Assembly (NCBI GenBank): GCA_022776205.1
Contig: JALFIK010000092.1
Location: 1 to 7,359 of the forward strand
Origin: Eubacterium sp.
GTDB lineage: Bacteria; Bacillota; Clostridia; Lachnospirales; Lachnospiraceae
DNA length: 7,359 bases
Direction: 5' to 3'
The translations under genes were made by a program, and so were the position numbers. Positions 1 through 5,852 of the stretch are shown piece by piece. Position 1 is the stretch's first letter. The number at the start of each line of letters is the position of its first letter. The notes under the pieces were generated by a model. The model did not search any database and was not told the origin of the DNA. It saw only the letters and a program-made list of their open reading frames with translations.

Positions 1-268
1 AAGGCTTTGTCGTATCATTACAATGCTCCTTGTAATGATTTTTAAACAGGGCAAACGCCTCATCAAAATGCGGATCCTCCTTCCCGCCCGGCAATGCTCT
101 CTGCATGAGAAGGAACATACCGTTTCCCACAAATCTGCGCACCTCATCTAAGGTTCTTTGCGGATATCCAAAATACTCCAATGCATAATTTACACTGTTT
201 TTCAGGTCTTTTAGTGTATCAAGCAAAGTACCGTCCAGGTCAAATATCACTGTGTCTTTTTTCTTCAT
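1..268 (-). CDS. HAD-superfamily phosphatase, phosphoglycolate-phosphatase-like (N-terminal part)
   Basis: The minus-strand frame stays open to the left edge, so only about the first 89 residues are visible; complete family members usually have a little over 200. The protein begins MKKKDTVIFDLDGTLLDT. FDLDGTL is the HAD motif I, with Asp10 as the expected nucleophile and Asp12 as the general acid/base. A helical cap-like segment follows, including FVGNGMFLLMQRALPGG (about residues 48-64), which resembles the G(x)G-containing cap of phosphoglycolate phosphatases (Gph/PGP). The enzyme should be a soluble Mg2+-dependent phosphomonoesterase. HAD substrates cannot be read from the N-terminus, so glycolate phosphate is only a guess and pyrophosphate or sugar phosphates are possible. 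Two adjacent ATGs occur (271-269 and 268-266). GAGGAG lies only 2 bases before the first and 5 before the second, so I chose the second. The gene follows the oxidoreductase after 37 bases with no clear terminator, suggesting one operon. Confidence 0.88.
   Translation of the reverse strand, partial: MKKKDTVIFDLDGTLLDTLKDLKNSVNYALEYFGYPQRTLDEVRRFVGNGMFLLMQRALPGGKEDPHFDEAFALFKNHYKEHCNDTTKP
14..39. repeat. perfect 10-bp inverted repeat inside the HAD gene
   Basis: ATCATTACAA at 14-23 is followed by a 6-base spacer (24-29) and its exact reverse complement TTGTAATGAT at 30-39. Read on the plus strand, five T residues follow directly (39-43). Read on the minus strand, the loop is GGAGCA. The repeat lies wholly within phosphatase codons. 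Whether it does anything is unknown; see findings. Confidence 0.7.
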
Positions 269-272
269 CATT

Positions 273-280
273 TCTCCTCA
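273..280 (-). promoter_or_regulatory. ribosome binding site of the HAD phosphatase gene
   Basis: The minus strand reads TGAGGAGA just upstream of the tandem ATGATG. Its spacing favours the second ATG (268-266) over the first as the start. Confidence 0.6.
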
Positions 281-305
281 TTCCTGTTAAATAATCTCCG
301 GGGAT

Positions 306-1328
306 TTAGAGGGAGTGATAGATCATATTACGGCTGATATCTTTTATGGATGCGGCACCACACATTGCCATCGTGTCTTTCAGTTCCGAAGCCAGTTTTT
401 CAATATATAACCGGACACCTTCTTCCCCTCCGCCATAAACAGCCTGGACAAACGGACGCGCAATCAGAACAGCATCGGCTCCCATGGCCAGTGCTTTAAA
501 GATATCACTTCCCTGACGAATTCCCCCGTCAACAAAAATCTTCATTCTTCCCTGATTCCATTCGACGATCCGCTCAAGAACTTCCGCCGTTGCCGGTGTC
601 TGGTCAAGTACCCTTCCGCCGTGATTGGAAACCACAATGGCACTCGCTCCGGCTTCTAAAGCTTTTTTTGCCCCGCTAACCGTCATGATTCCTTTTACAA
701 TAAAAGGAATTCCCGCTGCGTTGATGATCTCAGACAGTTCTTCCACTGTCTTGCTTCCCGCAGGCGGTGTCATATTTTTAAGAAATGGAAGACCGGCGGC
801 ATCAATATCCATGGCCACCATTTTTGCGCCACTTTCATCCACCAGGGCAAGTTTCTCCCGAATTGTCTCCATATTCCACGGCTTCACCGTCGGAATTCCC
901 TGTCCGCCGTTCTTCCGGATGGCTGCAGTCGCTGCCTTAAATACTTCCGGATTTGTTCCGTCCCCTGTAAATGCCGCAATCCCATTTTGTGCACAGGCAG
1001 AAACCAAAATATCATTATAGGCAAGATCGTCATATTTATCCCCGTAATGAAGTTTCATCGCTCCCACAGGTCCGGCAAAAAATGGATAGGCATACTTTTC
1101 ACCGAAAAGTTCTGTCTCCGTATCCGGCTGCGTATTCGGACAAATCGTATCCATATTAATACGTATATTTTTCCATGCATCATAATTCCTTATGGCTACA
1201 TCTCCGATTCCCTTGGCTCCCGGACCCGGAATCTGATTCTTACATGCCCTTCCGTTACACTCCGGACATACTTTACAGTATGGCCCGATCTGTGATTTCG
1301 CTTTTTCCATTACTTCTTCATATGTCAT
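306..1328 (-). CDS. FMN-dependent alpha-hydroxy-acid oxidoreductase, Clostridia-type with N-terminal Cys cluster
   Basis: This is a 340-residue soluble TIM-barrel flavoprotein of the glycolate oxidase/lactate dehydrogenase (LldD, FMN_dh) superfamily. The C-terminal half carries the family signatures: FIVKG (Lys212, flavin contact), SNHGGRVLDQTPA with the catalytic-type His236 and Arg239, FVDGGIRQGSDIFKALAMGA (Asp267) and IARPF for FMN phosphate binding. The superfamily oxidises L-2-hydroxy acids to 2-oxo acids with FMN. The N-terminus is unlike classical members: Cys18, Cys21, Cys24 and Cys29 lie in CKVCPECNGRAC, with a further Cys63. By eye alignment to plant glycolate oxidase, the QLY tyrosine is replaced by Lys149 and the TVDTPRLGRR loop is shortened, losing its arginine. 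The substrate and electron acceptor are therefore uncertain; oxygen is unlikely in an anaerobe. ATG at 1328 is preferred because GGAGG lies 9 bases upstream. An in-frame GTG at 1334 has a spacing of only 3. Confidence 0.92.
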   Translation of the reverse strand: MTYEEVMEKAKSQIGPYCKVCPECNGRACKNQIPGPGAKGIGDVAIRNYDAWKNIRINMDTICPNTQPDTETELFGEKYAYPFFAGPVGAMKLHYGDKYDDLAYNDILVSACAQNGIAAFTGDGTNPEVFKAATAAIRKNGGQGIPTVKPWNMETIREKLALVDESGAKMVAMDIDAAGLPFLKNMTPPAGSKTVEELSEIINAAGIPFIVKGIMTVSGAKKALEAGASAIVVSNHGGRVLDQTPATAEVLERIVEWNQGRMKIFVDGGIRQGSDIFKALAMGADAVLIARPFVQAVYGGGEEGVRLYIEKLASELKDTMAMCGAASIKDISRNMIYHSL

Positions 1329-1337
1329 TTCCACTTA

Positions 1338-1342
1338 CCTCC
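1338..1342 (-). promoter_or_regulatory. ribosome binding site GGAGG deciding the oxidoreductase start
   Basis: The minus strand reads GGAGGTAAGTGGAAATG. The perfect GGAGG is 9 bases from the ATG at 1328 and 3 bases from an in-frame GTG at 1334, so the ATG is the better start. Confidence 0.7.
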
Positions 1343-1366
1343 AACCCTTTATTTGTCCCTTTCATA

Positions 1367-1395
1367 AGTTTACACCAGGAAATGAAAAAAAGCAA
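1367..1395 (-). promoter_or_regulatory. possible weak sigma-A promoter for the oxidoreductase-phosphatase pair
   Basis: On the minus strand TTGCTT (1395-1390) and TAAACT (1372-1367) are separated by 17 bases. They match the -35 and -10 consensus only 3/6 and 4/6. The -35 element would overlap the end of the upstream terminator stem. The position is right for a 5' leader of roughly 30 bases, but the match is weak. Confidence 0.3.
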
Positions 1396-1415
1396 CGAAG
1401 GAATCCTTTCTCTGC
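1385..1415 (-). terminator. probable rho-independent terminator after the AI-2E family gene
   Basis: Read on the minus strand, GCAGAGAAAGGATTCCTTCGTTGC folds as an imperfect hairpin: an outer GCAG/TTGC stem with one wobble, an inner AAGG/CCTT stem, one mismatch and one bulge. It is followed immediately by seven T residues. It lies in the 110-base gap downstream of the AI-2E family stop codon and before the oxidoreductase, which suggests these two genes are separate transcription units. The stem is not strong, so read-through is possible. Confidence 0.55.
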
Positions 1416-1438
1416 TCTTCCCTTTTCTATGAACTTTC

Positions 1439-2641
1439 TCATAGTTCATCCCCGTGATATCTTGCCCGGTAATCCTTTCCCATATCTTCATGGTTATGTT
1501 TCTTAAGTCCCCGAAATACCAGTTTCCGAACCATATCATAAAGAACCGCAAAGAGAGGAACCCCGATGATCATTCCCGTCATTCCCCAGAGTCCGCCGAA
1601 TAACAATATGGCAAACAACACCCAGAAACTGGACACTCCTGTCGTATTTCCCAGAATCTTCGGTCCGATCACATTTCCATCAATCTGTTGTAAAACAATA
1701 ATAAAAATGATGAAATAGAGGCAATGCAGAGGATTATCTAACAAAAGCAGTAAAGAACAGGGAACTGCTCCGATAAAAGGCCCGAAAAACGGAATAATAT
1801 TGGTTATCCCAATCACCACGCTGATAAAGGCCGCAGCCTCAAATCCCATGGCAGTTGTTCCCGCAAAACATAATAACCCGATAATCGCGGAATCAATGAT
1901 TTTCCCGACAAAAAATCCGTTAAACATCTTGTCTGCATAATACACTTCTTCTTCAATGACATCCGCCCATTTATCCGGAAAAGCACCTCGAAGAATCAGT
2001 TTTGCCTGGGCAGCAAAACGTTTTCTGCTGGCAAGAAGATAGGCGGAAATCAGAAAGCCCAGCACCATGTTTTTAAAGACTCCGAATACTGCCAGAATCT
2101 GACTGCTTAAATTCATAAAAATCTGCTGGGCTGTCCGGATCATGTTCGAGCCAAGGATTCCGTTTACATATTCTTCAACTTTTGTGGAAAAATTTTCAAA
2201 ATATGTCTGGAGCTCCGGCTGATTTTTAAGTAAGGAATCAATCCAGTCGTTTAACAAAACCACTTTTCCCGGCAGCATGTTCACAATCTTCACTGTGCTG
2301 TCCCACACCTGCGGAATAATAAGCAAAAAAAGCATCCAGACTACCGCAACGGCAAACACAAGGGAAAGCACTACAGAAAAAAAGGGAATCATCTTTCTTG
2401 CCCGTCCGTTTTTCTCGGGAATCCATTCATAGAATTTCCCTTCCAGTCTGTTGCACAGCGGAGTCAGCAGATAAGCAATCACCGCACCGTAGATAAATGG
2501 TTTTACAATGCCGATCATTCCCCGAAGCCCGGAAACAATCACTGGCATCTTAAAGACAAGAAATGCACACAGAATGCCGGAAGCGATGACTAGTGCGCCG
2601 GTAATTCCCAGTTTGATATATTTCTTATTCTCACCCTTCAC
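1439..2641 (-). CDS. AI-2E family transporter (PerM/YtvI-like membrane protein)
   Basis: This is a 400-residue integral membrane protein of the AI-2E_transport (UPF0118) family. Hydrophobic segments lie near residues 10-30, 42-62 and 87-110. A polar extracellular or central region follows (about 111-180), then more membrane segments at about 182-205, 248-300, 305-318 and 337-370. Family hallmarks are in the C-terminal half: NIIPFFGPFIGAVP (281-294), QQIDGNVIGPKILG (318-331) and GMIIGVPLFAVLYD (356-369). The name comes from E. coli TqsA. Other members act in Na+(Li+)/H+ antiport or export of other substrates, so autoinducer export cannot be inferred. The start is GTG, with AGAGG 9 bases upstream; the length is typical. 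The gene has its own candidate promoter in the divergent region and a terminator downstream, so it is probably monocistronic. The C-terminal tail (about 375-400) is charged and probably cytoplasmic. Confidence 0.93.
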   Translation of the reverse strand: MKGENKKYIKLGITGALVIASGILCAFLVFKMPVIVSGLRGMIGIVKPFIYGAVIAYLLTPLCNRLEGKFYEWIPEKNGRARKMIPFFSVVLSLVFAVAVVWMLFLLIIPQVWDSTVKIVNMLPGKVVLLNDWIDSLLKNQPELQTYFENFSTKVEEYVNGILGSNMIRTAQQIFMNLSSQILAVFGVFKNMVLGFLISAYLLASRKRFAAQAKLILRGAFPDKWADVIEEEVYYADKMFNGFFVGKIIDSAIIGLLCFAGTTAMGFEAAAFISVVIGITNIIPFFGPFIGAVPCSLLLLLDNPLHCLYFIIFIIVLQQIDGNVIGPKILGNTTGVSSFWVLFAILLFGGLWGMTGMIIGVPLFAVLYDMVRKLVFRGLKKHNHEDMGKDYRARYHGDEL

Positions 2642-2686
2642 TTTATTCTTCCTCTCTTATACTGATTTTCTTTTTTCTTTCATCTT

Positions 2687-2715
2687 AGCATAACCTTCCC
2701 TCCCGCTTTTGTCAA
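2687..2715 (-). promoter_or_regulatory. candidate sigma-A promoter for the AI-2E family gene
   Basis: On the minus strand a perfect -35 TTGACA (2715-2710) is followed by a 17-base spacer and a -10 TATGCT (2692-2687), which matches TATAAT at 4/6. Transcription would start near 2680, giving a leader of about 40 bases before the GTG at 2641. The -35 box overlaps the left arm of the inverted repeat at 2711-2725. Confidence 0.65.
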
Positions 2716-2725
2716 ATTTATTGAC
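2711..2725. promoter_or_regulatory. inverted repeat joining two divergent -35 boxes
   Basis: GTCAA (2711-2715) and TTGAC (2721-2725) are exact inverted arms around the 5-base AT-only centre ATTTA. Each arm is also the core of a -35 box, one reading leftward and one rightward. The symmetry may simply reflect two back-to-back promoters, or it may be a shared protein-binding site. Confidence 0.6.
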
Positions 2726-2749
2726 GGGACTTTTTTTATATTTTATAAT
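2721..2749 (+). promoter_or_regulatory. strong sigma-A promoter for the FAD-dependent dehydrogenase
   Basis: TTGACG (2721-2726) and a perfect TATAAT (2744-2749) are separated by exactly 17 bases that include a run of seven T. Transcription should start near 2756. This leaves a leader of about 56 bases and places the upstream in-frame ATG at 2755 at or before the transcript start, which excludes it as the translation start. Confidence 0.85.
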
Positions 2750-2794
2750 ATCAGATGGTTATTTATCACCTTTTTTACAAAAACTACTTTACAG

Positions 2795-2805
2795 AAAAAA
2801 GGAGG
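2795..2805 (+). promoter_or_regulatory. ribosome binding site AAAAAAGGAGG fixing the start at 2812
   Basis: A full AGGAGG core preceded by A residues lies 6 bases before the ATG at 2812. No comparable site precedes the in-frame ATG at 2755. Confidence 0.9.
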
Positions 2806-2811
2806 CCTGGA

Positions 2812-4209
2812 ATGAACCAGATTTATGATGTTGCAATTATCGGGTGCGGGGAAGCCGGTATTTATGCCGGGTATGAATTAAGCCGAAAAAATCCCGCTCT
2901 TAAAATCGGAGTATTTGAACAGGGACATGATATTTATAAAAGAAGCTGCCCCATTGTTGCAGGAAAAGTAAAACAATGCGTGCACTGTAATGTCTGTGAT
3001 ACCATGTGTGGTTTTGGAGGAGCCGGTGCTTTTTCCGACGGAAAATTTAATTTTACCACCGAATTTGGTGGCTGGCTTACGGATTATATGGATAAAAAAG
3101 AAGTCATGGAGCTCATTCATTATGTGGATGAGGTCAATGTTGCCCACGGTGCCACAACGAAATATTTTTCCACCCAGACACCCGAGGCACAGTCTCTCGC
3201 AAAGAAAGCCCTGGAATATGACCTGCACCTTCTTCAGGCACAGTGTAAACATTTAGGAACTGAAAAGAACCTGATGATTCTTACCAATATCTATGAAGAC
3301 CTTAAGGATAAAGTGGATTTTCATTTTAATACCGGTATTTCAGAAATCCATACCTTGGAAAAAGGTTATGAACTGATTACCACCAAAGGAGAAGCAATAC
3401 ACTGCCGTTATCTGATCGCCGCTCCCGGCAGAAGCGGAGCGGAGTGGTTTGCCAATCAGTGTAAGGCCCTCGGACTGAAACTCATCAACAATCAGGTAGA
3501 CATCGGTGTCCGGGTAGAACTTCCGGCAAAGGTATTTGAGCATATTACGGATGTGGTTTATGAATCAAAGTTGATCTACCGCACCAAGCAGTATGGGGAC
3601 AATGTACGGACTTTCTGCATGAACCCTTACGGCCATGTGGTGGCAGAAAGTGTGGAAGGCATCAATACGGTAAACGGACACTCTTATTCTGATCCATCCC
3701 TGCGCAGCGAAAATACGAACTTTGCCCTTCTGGTATCCAACCGGTTTACCGAACCCTTCGACGAGCCATACCGGTACGGGAAGCACATTGCCTCCCTCTC
3801 TAATATGCTGGCAGGCGGAATTTTAGTCCAGCGTTTCGGGGATCTGGTAAAGGGAATCCGGACAAATGAACATCGGCTGAAACAGTCCTTCGTAAAACCA
3901 ACACTGTCTGCCGCCGTCCCGGGAGACCTTTCTCTTGCCCTTCCAAAAAGACAGCTTGATGATATTATCGAAATGATTTATGCCCTCGATAAACTTGCAC
4001 CGGGCACAGCCAATTATGACACACTCCTTTATGGTGCTGAGGTGAAATTTTACTCGTCCAGGCTGGAATTAAGTCCGGAACTTGAAACAAAACTTCCCGG
4101 ATTTTTTGCCATTGGTGATGGAGCCGGGACAACAAGAGGACTTGCCCAGGCAGGGGCTTCCGGAATTAAAGCTGCAAGAGCAATTCTGGAACGGATTTCC
4201 CGGGAATAA
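2812..4209 (+). CDS. FAD-dependent dehydrogenase (COG2509-like NAD(P)/FAD oxidoreductase) with Cys motif
   Basis: This is a 465-residue soluble flavoprotein. An N-terminal Rossmann fold binds FAD: YDVAIIGCGEAGIYAGYEL (5-23, GxGxxG), ending in the acidic FEQG (35-38). Next comes a cysteine-rich stretch with Cys46, then Cys56, Cys59, Cys62 and Cys66 (CVHCNVCDTMC), leading into GFGGAGAFSDGKF (67-79), the signature I associate with COG2509 uncharacterised dehydrogenases. LIAAPGRSG (201-209) is the second dinucleotide-fold motif, and FFAIGDGAGTTRGLAQAGASG (431-451) is the C-terminal FAD-ribityl/phosphate motif. The length is typical. The substrate is unknown for the family. The cysteines have the CxxCxxCxxxC spacing of a [4Fe-4S] ferredoxin site but could instead be redox-active thiols. 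I reject the longer frame from 2755 because the promoter and ribosome site both point to 2812. The gene stands alone, with its own strong promoter and a terminator downstream. Confidence 0.9.
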   Translation: MNQIYDVAIIGCGEAGIYAGYELSRKNPALKIGVFEQGHDIYKRSCPIVAGKVKQCVHCNVCDTMCGFGGAGAFSDGKFNFTTEFGGWLTDYMDKKEVMELIHYVDEVNVAHGATTKYFSTQTPEAQSLAKKALEYDLHLLQAQCKHLGTEKNLMILTNIYEDLKDKVDFHFNTGISEIHTLEKGYELITTKGEAIHCRYLIAAPGRSGAEWFANQCKALGLKLINNQVDIGVRVELPAKVFEHITDVVYESKLIYRTKQYGDNVRTFCMNPYGHVVAESVEGINTVNGHSYSDPSLRSENTNFALLVSNRFTEPFDEPYRYGKHIASLSNMLAGGILVQRFGDLVKGIRTNEHRLKQSFVKPTLSAAVPGDLSLALPKRQLDDIIEMIYALDKLAPGTANYDTLLYGAEVKFYSSRLELSPELETKLPGFFAIGDGAGTTRGLAQAGASGIKAARAILERISRE

Positions 4210-4243
4210 CCAATCTCATTCATATAAAATATACTTTTATTTT

Positions 4244-4277
4244 AAAAAACCGCCGGCACAATGCCGACGGTTTTTTT
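4244..4277. terminator. bidirectional rho-independent terminator between convergent genes
   Basis: ACCGCCGGCA (4249-4258) pairs with TGCCGACGGT (4262-4271) around a 3-base CAA loop, with a single C/A mismatch. The stem is flanked by six A on the left and seven T on the right (4271-4277). It can therefore end transcripts from both sides: the FAD dehydrogenase on the plus strand (stop at 4209) and putP on the minus strand (stop at 4294). Confidence 0.92.
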
Positions 4278-4293
4278 ACGTTTTTATTGGAAT

Positions 4294-5832
4294 CTAAGAT
4301 TCTTTATAATTTTTATATTCTTCAAATTCCTTCAGGATAGATTCGTCCGGTTTCTTTGTCACAAGACTTACCACAATGATGAAGCAAAGACTTACTGCAA
4401 ATCCGACCAGAAGAGAGTAAAGGCCTGTCGTCGTACCCAGTGTCTGTCCTCCTGCCAGAGGGATATAATCCCAGATTAATACCGTACCCGCTCCGGAAAC
4501 CAGTCCGGCAACAGCACCGGCAAGATTCGTCCGTTTCCAAAAAAGGCTCATGACCACAAGCGGACCAAAGGCCGCTCCTAAACCTGCCCAGGCATCGGAT
4601 ACCAGTGCCATAATCGAGCTGTTTGGATCCCAGGCAATAAAAAAGGCAATGACAGCAACAACAATCGTTGTAATACGTCCGATACGAAGAACCTGCCTGT
4701 CACTGGCATCCGGCTTAAAAATATCCTGATAAATATCCGCAGATACAGAAGACGAACATACCAGAAGCTGAGAATCCGCGGTTGACATAATTGCCGCTAA
4801 AATACCACAGATAAAAATCCCCCCGATAAACGGTAGATTTATTTTCTCCGTAAAGGTCTTCTCGATCATCTCAATAAATACCGATTCTGTAGAAGGTGCT
4901 CCCGCTGTCTGTCCGAGAATTTCCGGGAACAGATATGCTCTTCCGAGTAATCCGATTACAACGGCAAGAACAAGAGAAATCACAACCCAGGTGATTGCAA
5001 TGACAGAAGATTTGCGCAGTTCTTTTTCATTTTTAATAGCCATAAAACGAACCAGAATATGCGGCATTCCACAATATCCAAGTCCCCAGGCAAGGTTGGA
5101 AATAATTTCAACCGGTGTGATCGGGTGATCCCCATTGTACATAAGGCTCATGTAATGTCCGGAATTCACCCCGGTCTGTTCGAGTAAGGATGAAAAATCT
5201 CCACTTACAAATCCCCAGGCAACAATCGGAACAATCATAAGTGCAATGAGCATTAAGGTTCCCTGCACAAAATCCGTAGTACATACTGCCAGAAATCCTC
5301 CAAGGAACGTATAAATGAGAATTACCGCAGCACCGATAAAAAGTGCAACATGATAATCAATTCCAAAAACGGTATTAAACAGCTTTCCCCCGGAAGCAAG
5401 TGCCGAAGCAGTATAAACCAGGAAAAAGATAACAATAATGACCGAGGAAATTCCCAGAAGAATTTTTTTCTCATCATGATAGCGATTTCCGAAAAATTCC
5501 GGCAGTGTCATGGAATTGTTTGCAACGATGGTGTAAGAGCGAAGAGGTCTGGCGATAACAAGCCAGTTAATAATCGTCCCCAGCCCCAGACCGACGGCAA
5601 TCCAGGCCTGCCCGGTTCCCAGGGCATACACAGAACCCGGAAGTCCCATTAAAAGCCATCCACTCATATCGGAAGCCTGTGCGGAAAGTGCGGCGACCGG
5701 GCCGGAAAGGCCCCTTCCACCAAGGAAATAATCATCAGCTCCTGTTGTTTTTTTCATGCTCCAGATACCGATTCCAATCATCAGCAGAAGATAAACTCCA
5801 AAGGCGCATAAAATTGCGGTTGTTGTTGACAT
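4294..5832 (-). CDS. putP: sodium/proline symporter PutP
   Basis: This 512-residue protein of the sodium:solute symporter (SSS) family fits the 13-helix PutP architecture. It imports L-proline with Na+ across the cytoplasmic membrane. LSAQASDMSGWLLMGLPG (49-66) matches E. coli PutP at the same numbering, including Ala53, Asp55, Met56 and Ser57 of the Na+ site and helix 2. NLAWGLGYCGMPHILVRFMA (246-265) holds the Trp and Tyr of the proline region (Trp249, Tyr253). AAIMSTADSQLLVCSSS (346-362) supplies Ser350 and Thr351, equivalent to Ser340/Thr341 of the E. coli protein, which bind Na+. The C-terminus is a short charged tail. ATG at 5832 has GGAGG 7 bases upstream. It begins 20 bases after the LTA-synthase-like gene and may be read from the same transcript; no clear promoter was found in the gap. 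In Clostridia, imported proline can serve as an osmolyte or a Stickland electron acceptor; the window does not say which. Confidence 0.95.
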   Translation of the reverse strand: MSTTTAILCAFGVYLLLMIGIGIWSMKKTTGADDYFLGGRGLSGPVAALSAQASDMSGWLLMGLPGSVYALGTGQAWIAVGLGLGTIINWLVIARPLRSYTIVANNSMTLPEFFGNRYHDEKKILLGISSVIIVIFFLVYTASALASGGKLFNTVFGIDYHVALFIGAAVILIYTFLGGFLAVCTTDFVQGTLMLIALMIVPIVAWGFVSGDFSSLLEQTGVNSGHYMSLMYNGDHPITPVEIISNLAWGLGYCGMPHILVRFMAIKNEKELRKSSVIAITWVVISLVLAVVIGLLGRAYLFPEILGQTAGAPSTESVFIEMIEKTFTEKINLPFIGGIFICGILAAIMSTADSQLLVCSSSVSADIYQDIFKPDASDRQVLRIGRITTIVVAVIAFFIAWDPNSSIMALVSDAWAGLGAAFGPLVVMSLFWKRTNLAGAVAGLVSGAGTVLIWDYIPLAGGQTLGTTTGLYSLLVGFAVSLCFIIVVSLVTKKPDESILKEFEEYKNYKES

Positions 5833-5839
5833 ACTTTGT

Positions 5840-5845
5840 CCTCCC
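5840..5845 (-). promoter_or_regulatory. ribosome binding site of putP
   Basis: The minus strand reads GGGAGG 7 bases before the ATG at 5832. It lies inside the 20-base gap after the LTA-synthase-like stop codon. Confidence 0.8.
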
Positions 5846-5852
5846 TGTTTTT

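Noticed and set aside
282..306. AATCTCCGGGGATT near the oxidoreductase stop as a possible terminator.
   Set aside because: The palindrome leaves almost no loop, has no T run on the minus strand and sits too close to the next gene's ribosome site.
1318..1551. A 77-codon minus-strand open frame spanning the gap between the AI-2E gene and the oxidoreductase.
   Set aside because: It overlaps the end of the AI-2E family gene out of frame, runs through the probable terminator and past the oxidoreductase start, and its sequence has no recognisable motif.
1439..2641. Reading the AI-2E family gene as evidence of quorum sensing.
   Set aside because: The family name derives from one E. coli member; others move ions or other substrates, and no luxS, lsr or receptor gene is visible in the window.
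2701..2737. TCCCG...CGGGA plus GTCAA/TTGAC arms followed by seven T looked like a plus-strand terminator.
   Set aside because: No plus-strand gene lies upstream to be terminated, the stem needs a 6-base bulge, and the same bases form a much better divergent promoter pair, with the T run inside the 17-base spacer.
4290..4302. GAATC-TAA-GATTC palindrome over the putP stop codon.
   Set aside because: It is only a 5-6 bp stem with a tiny loop and has no T run on either side; the real terminator is the GC-rich hairpin at 4244-4277.
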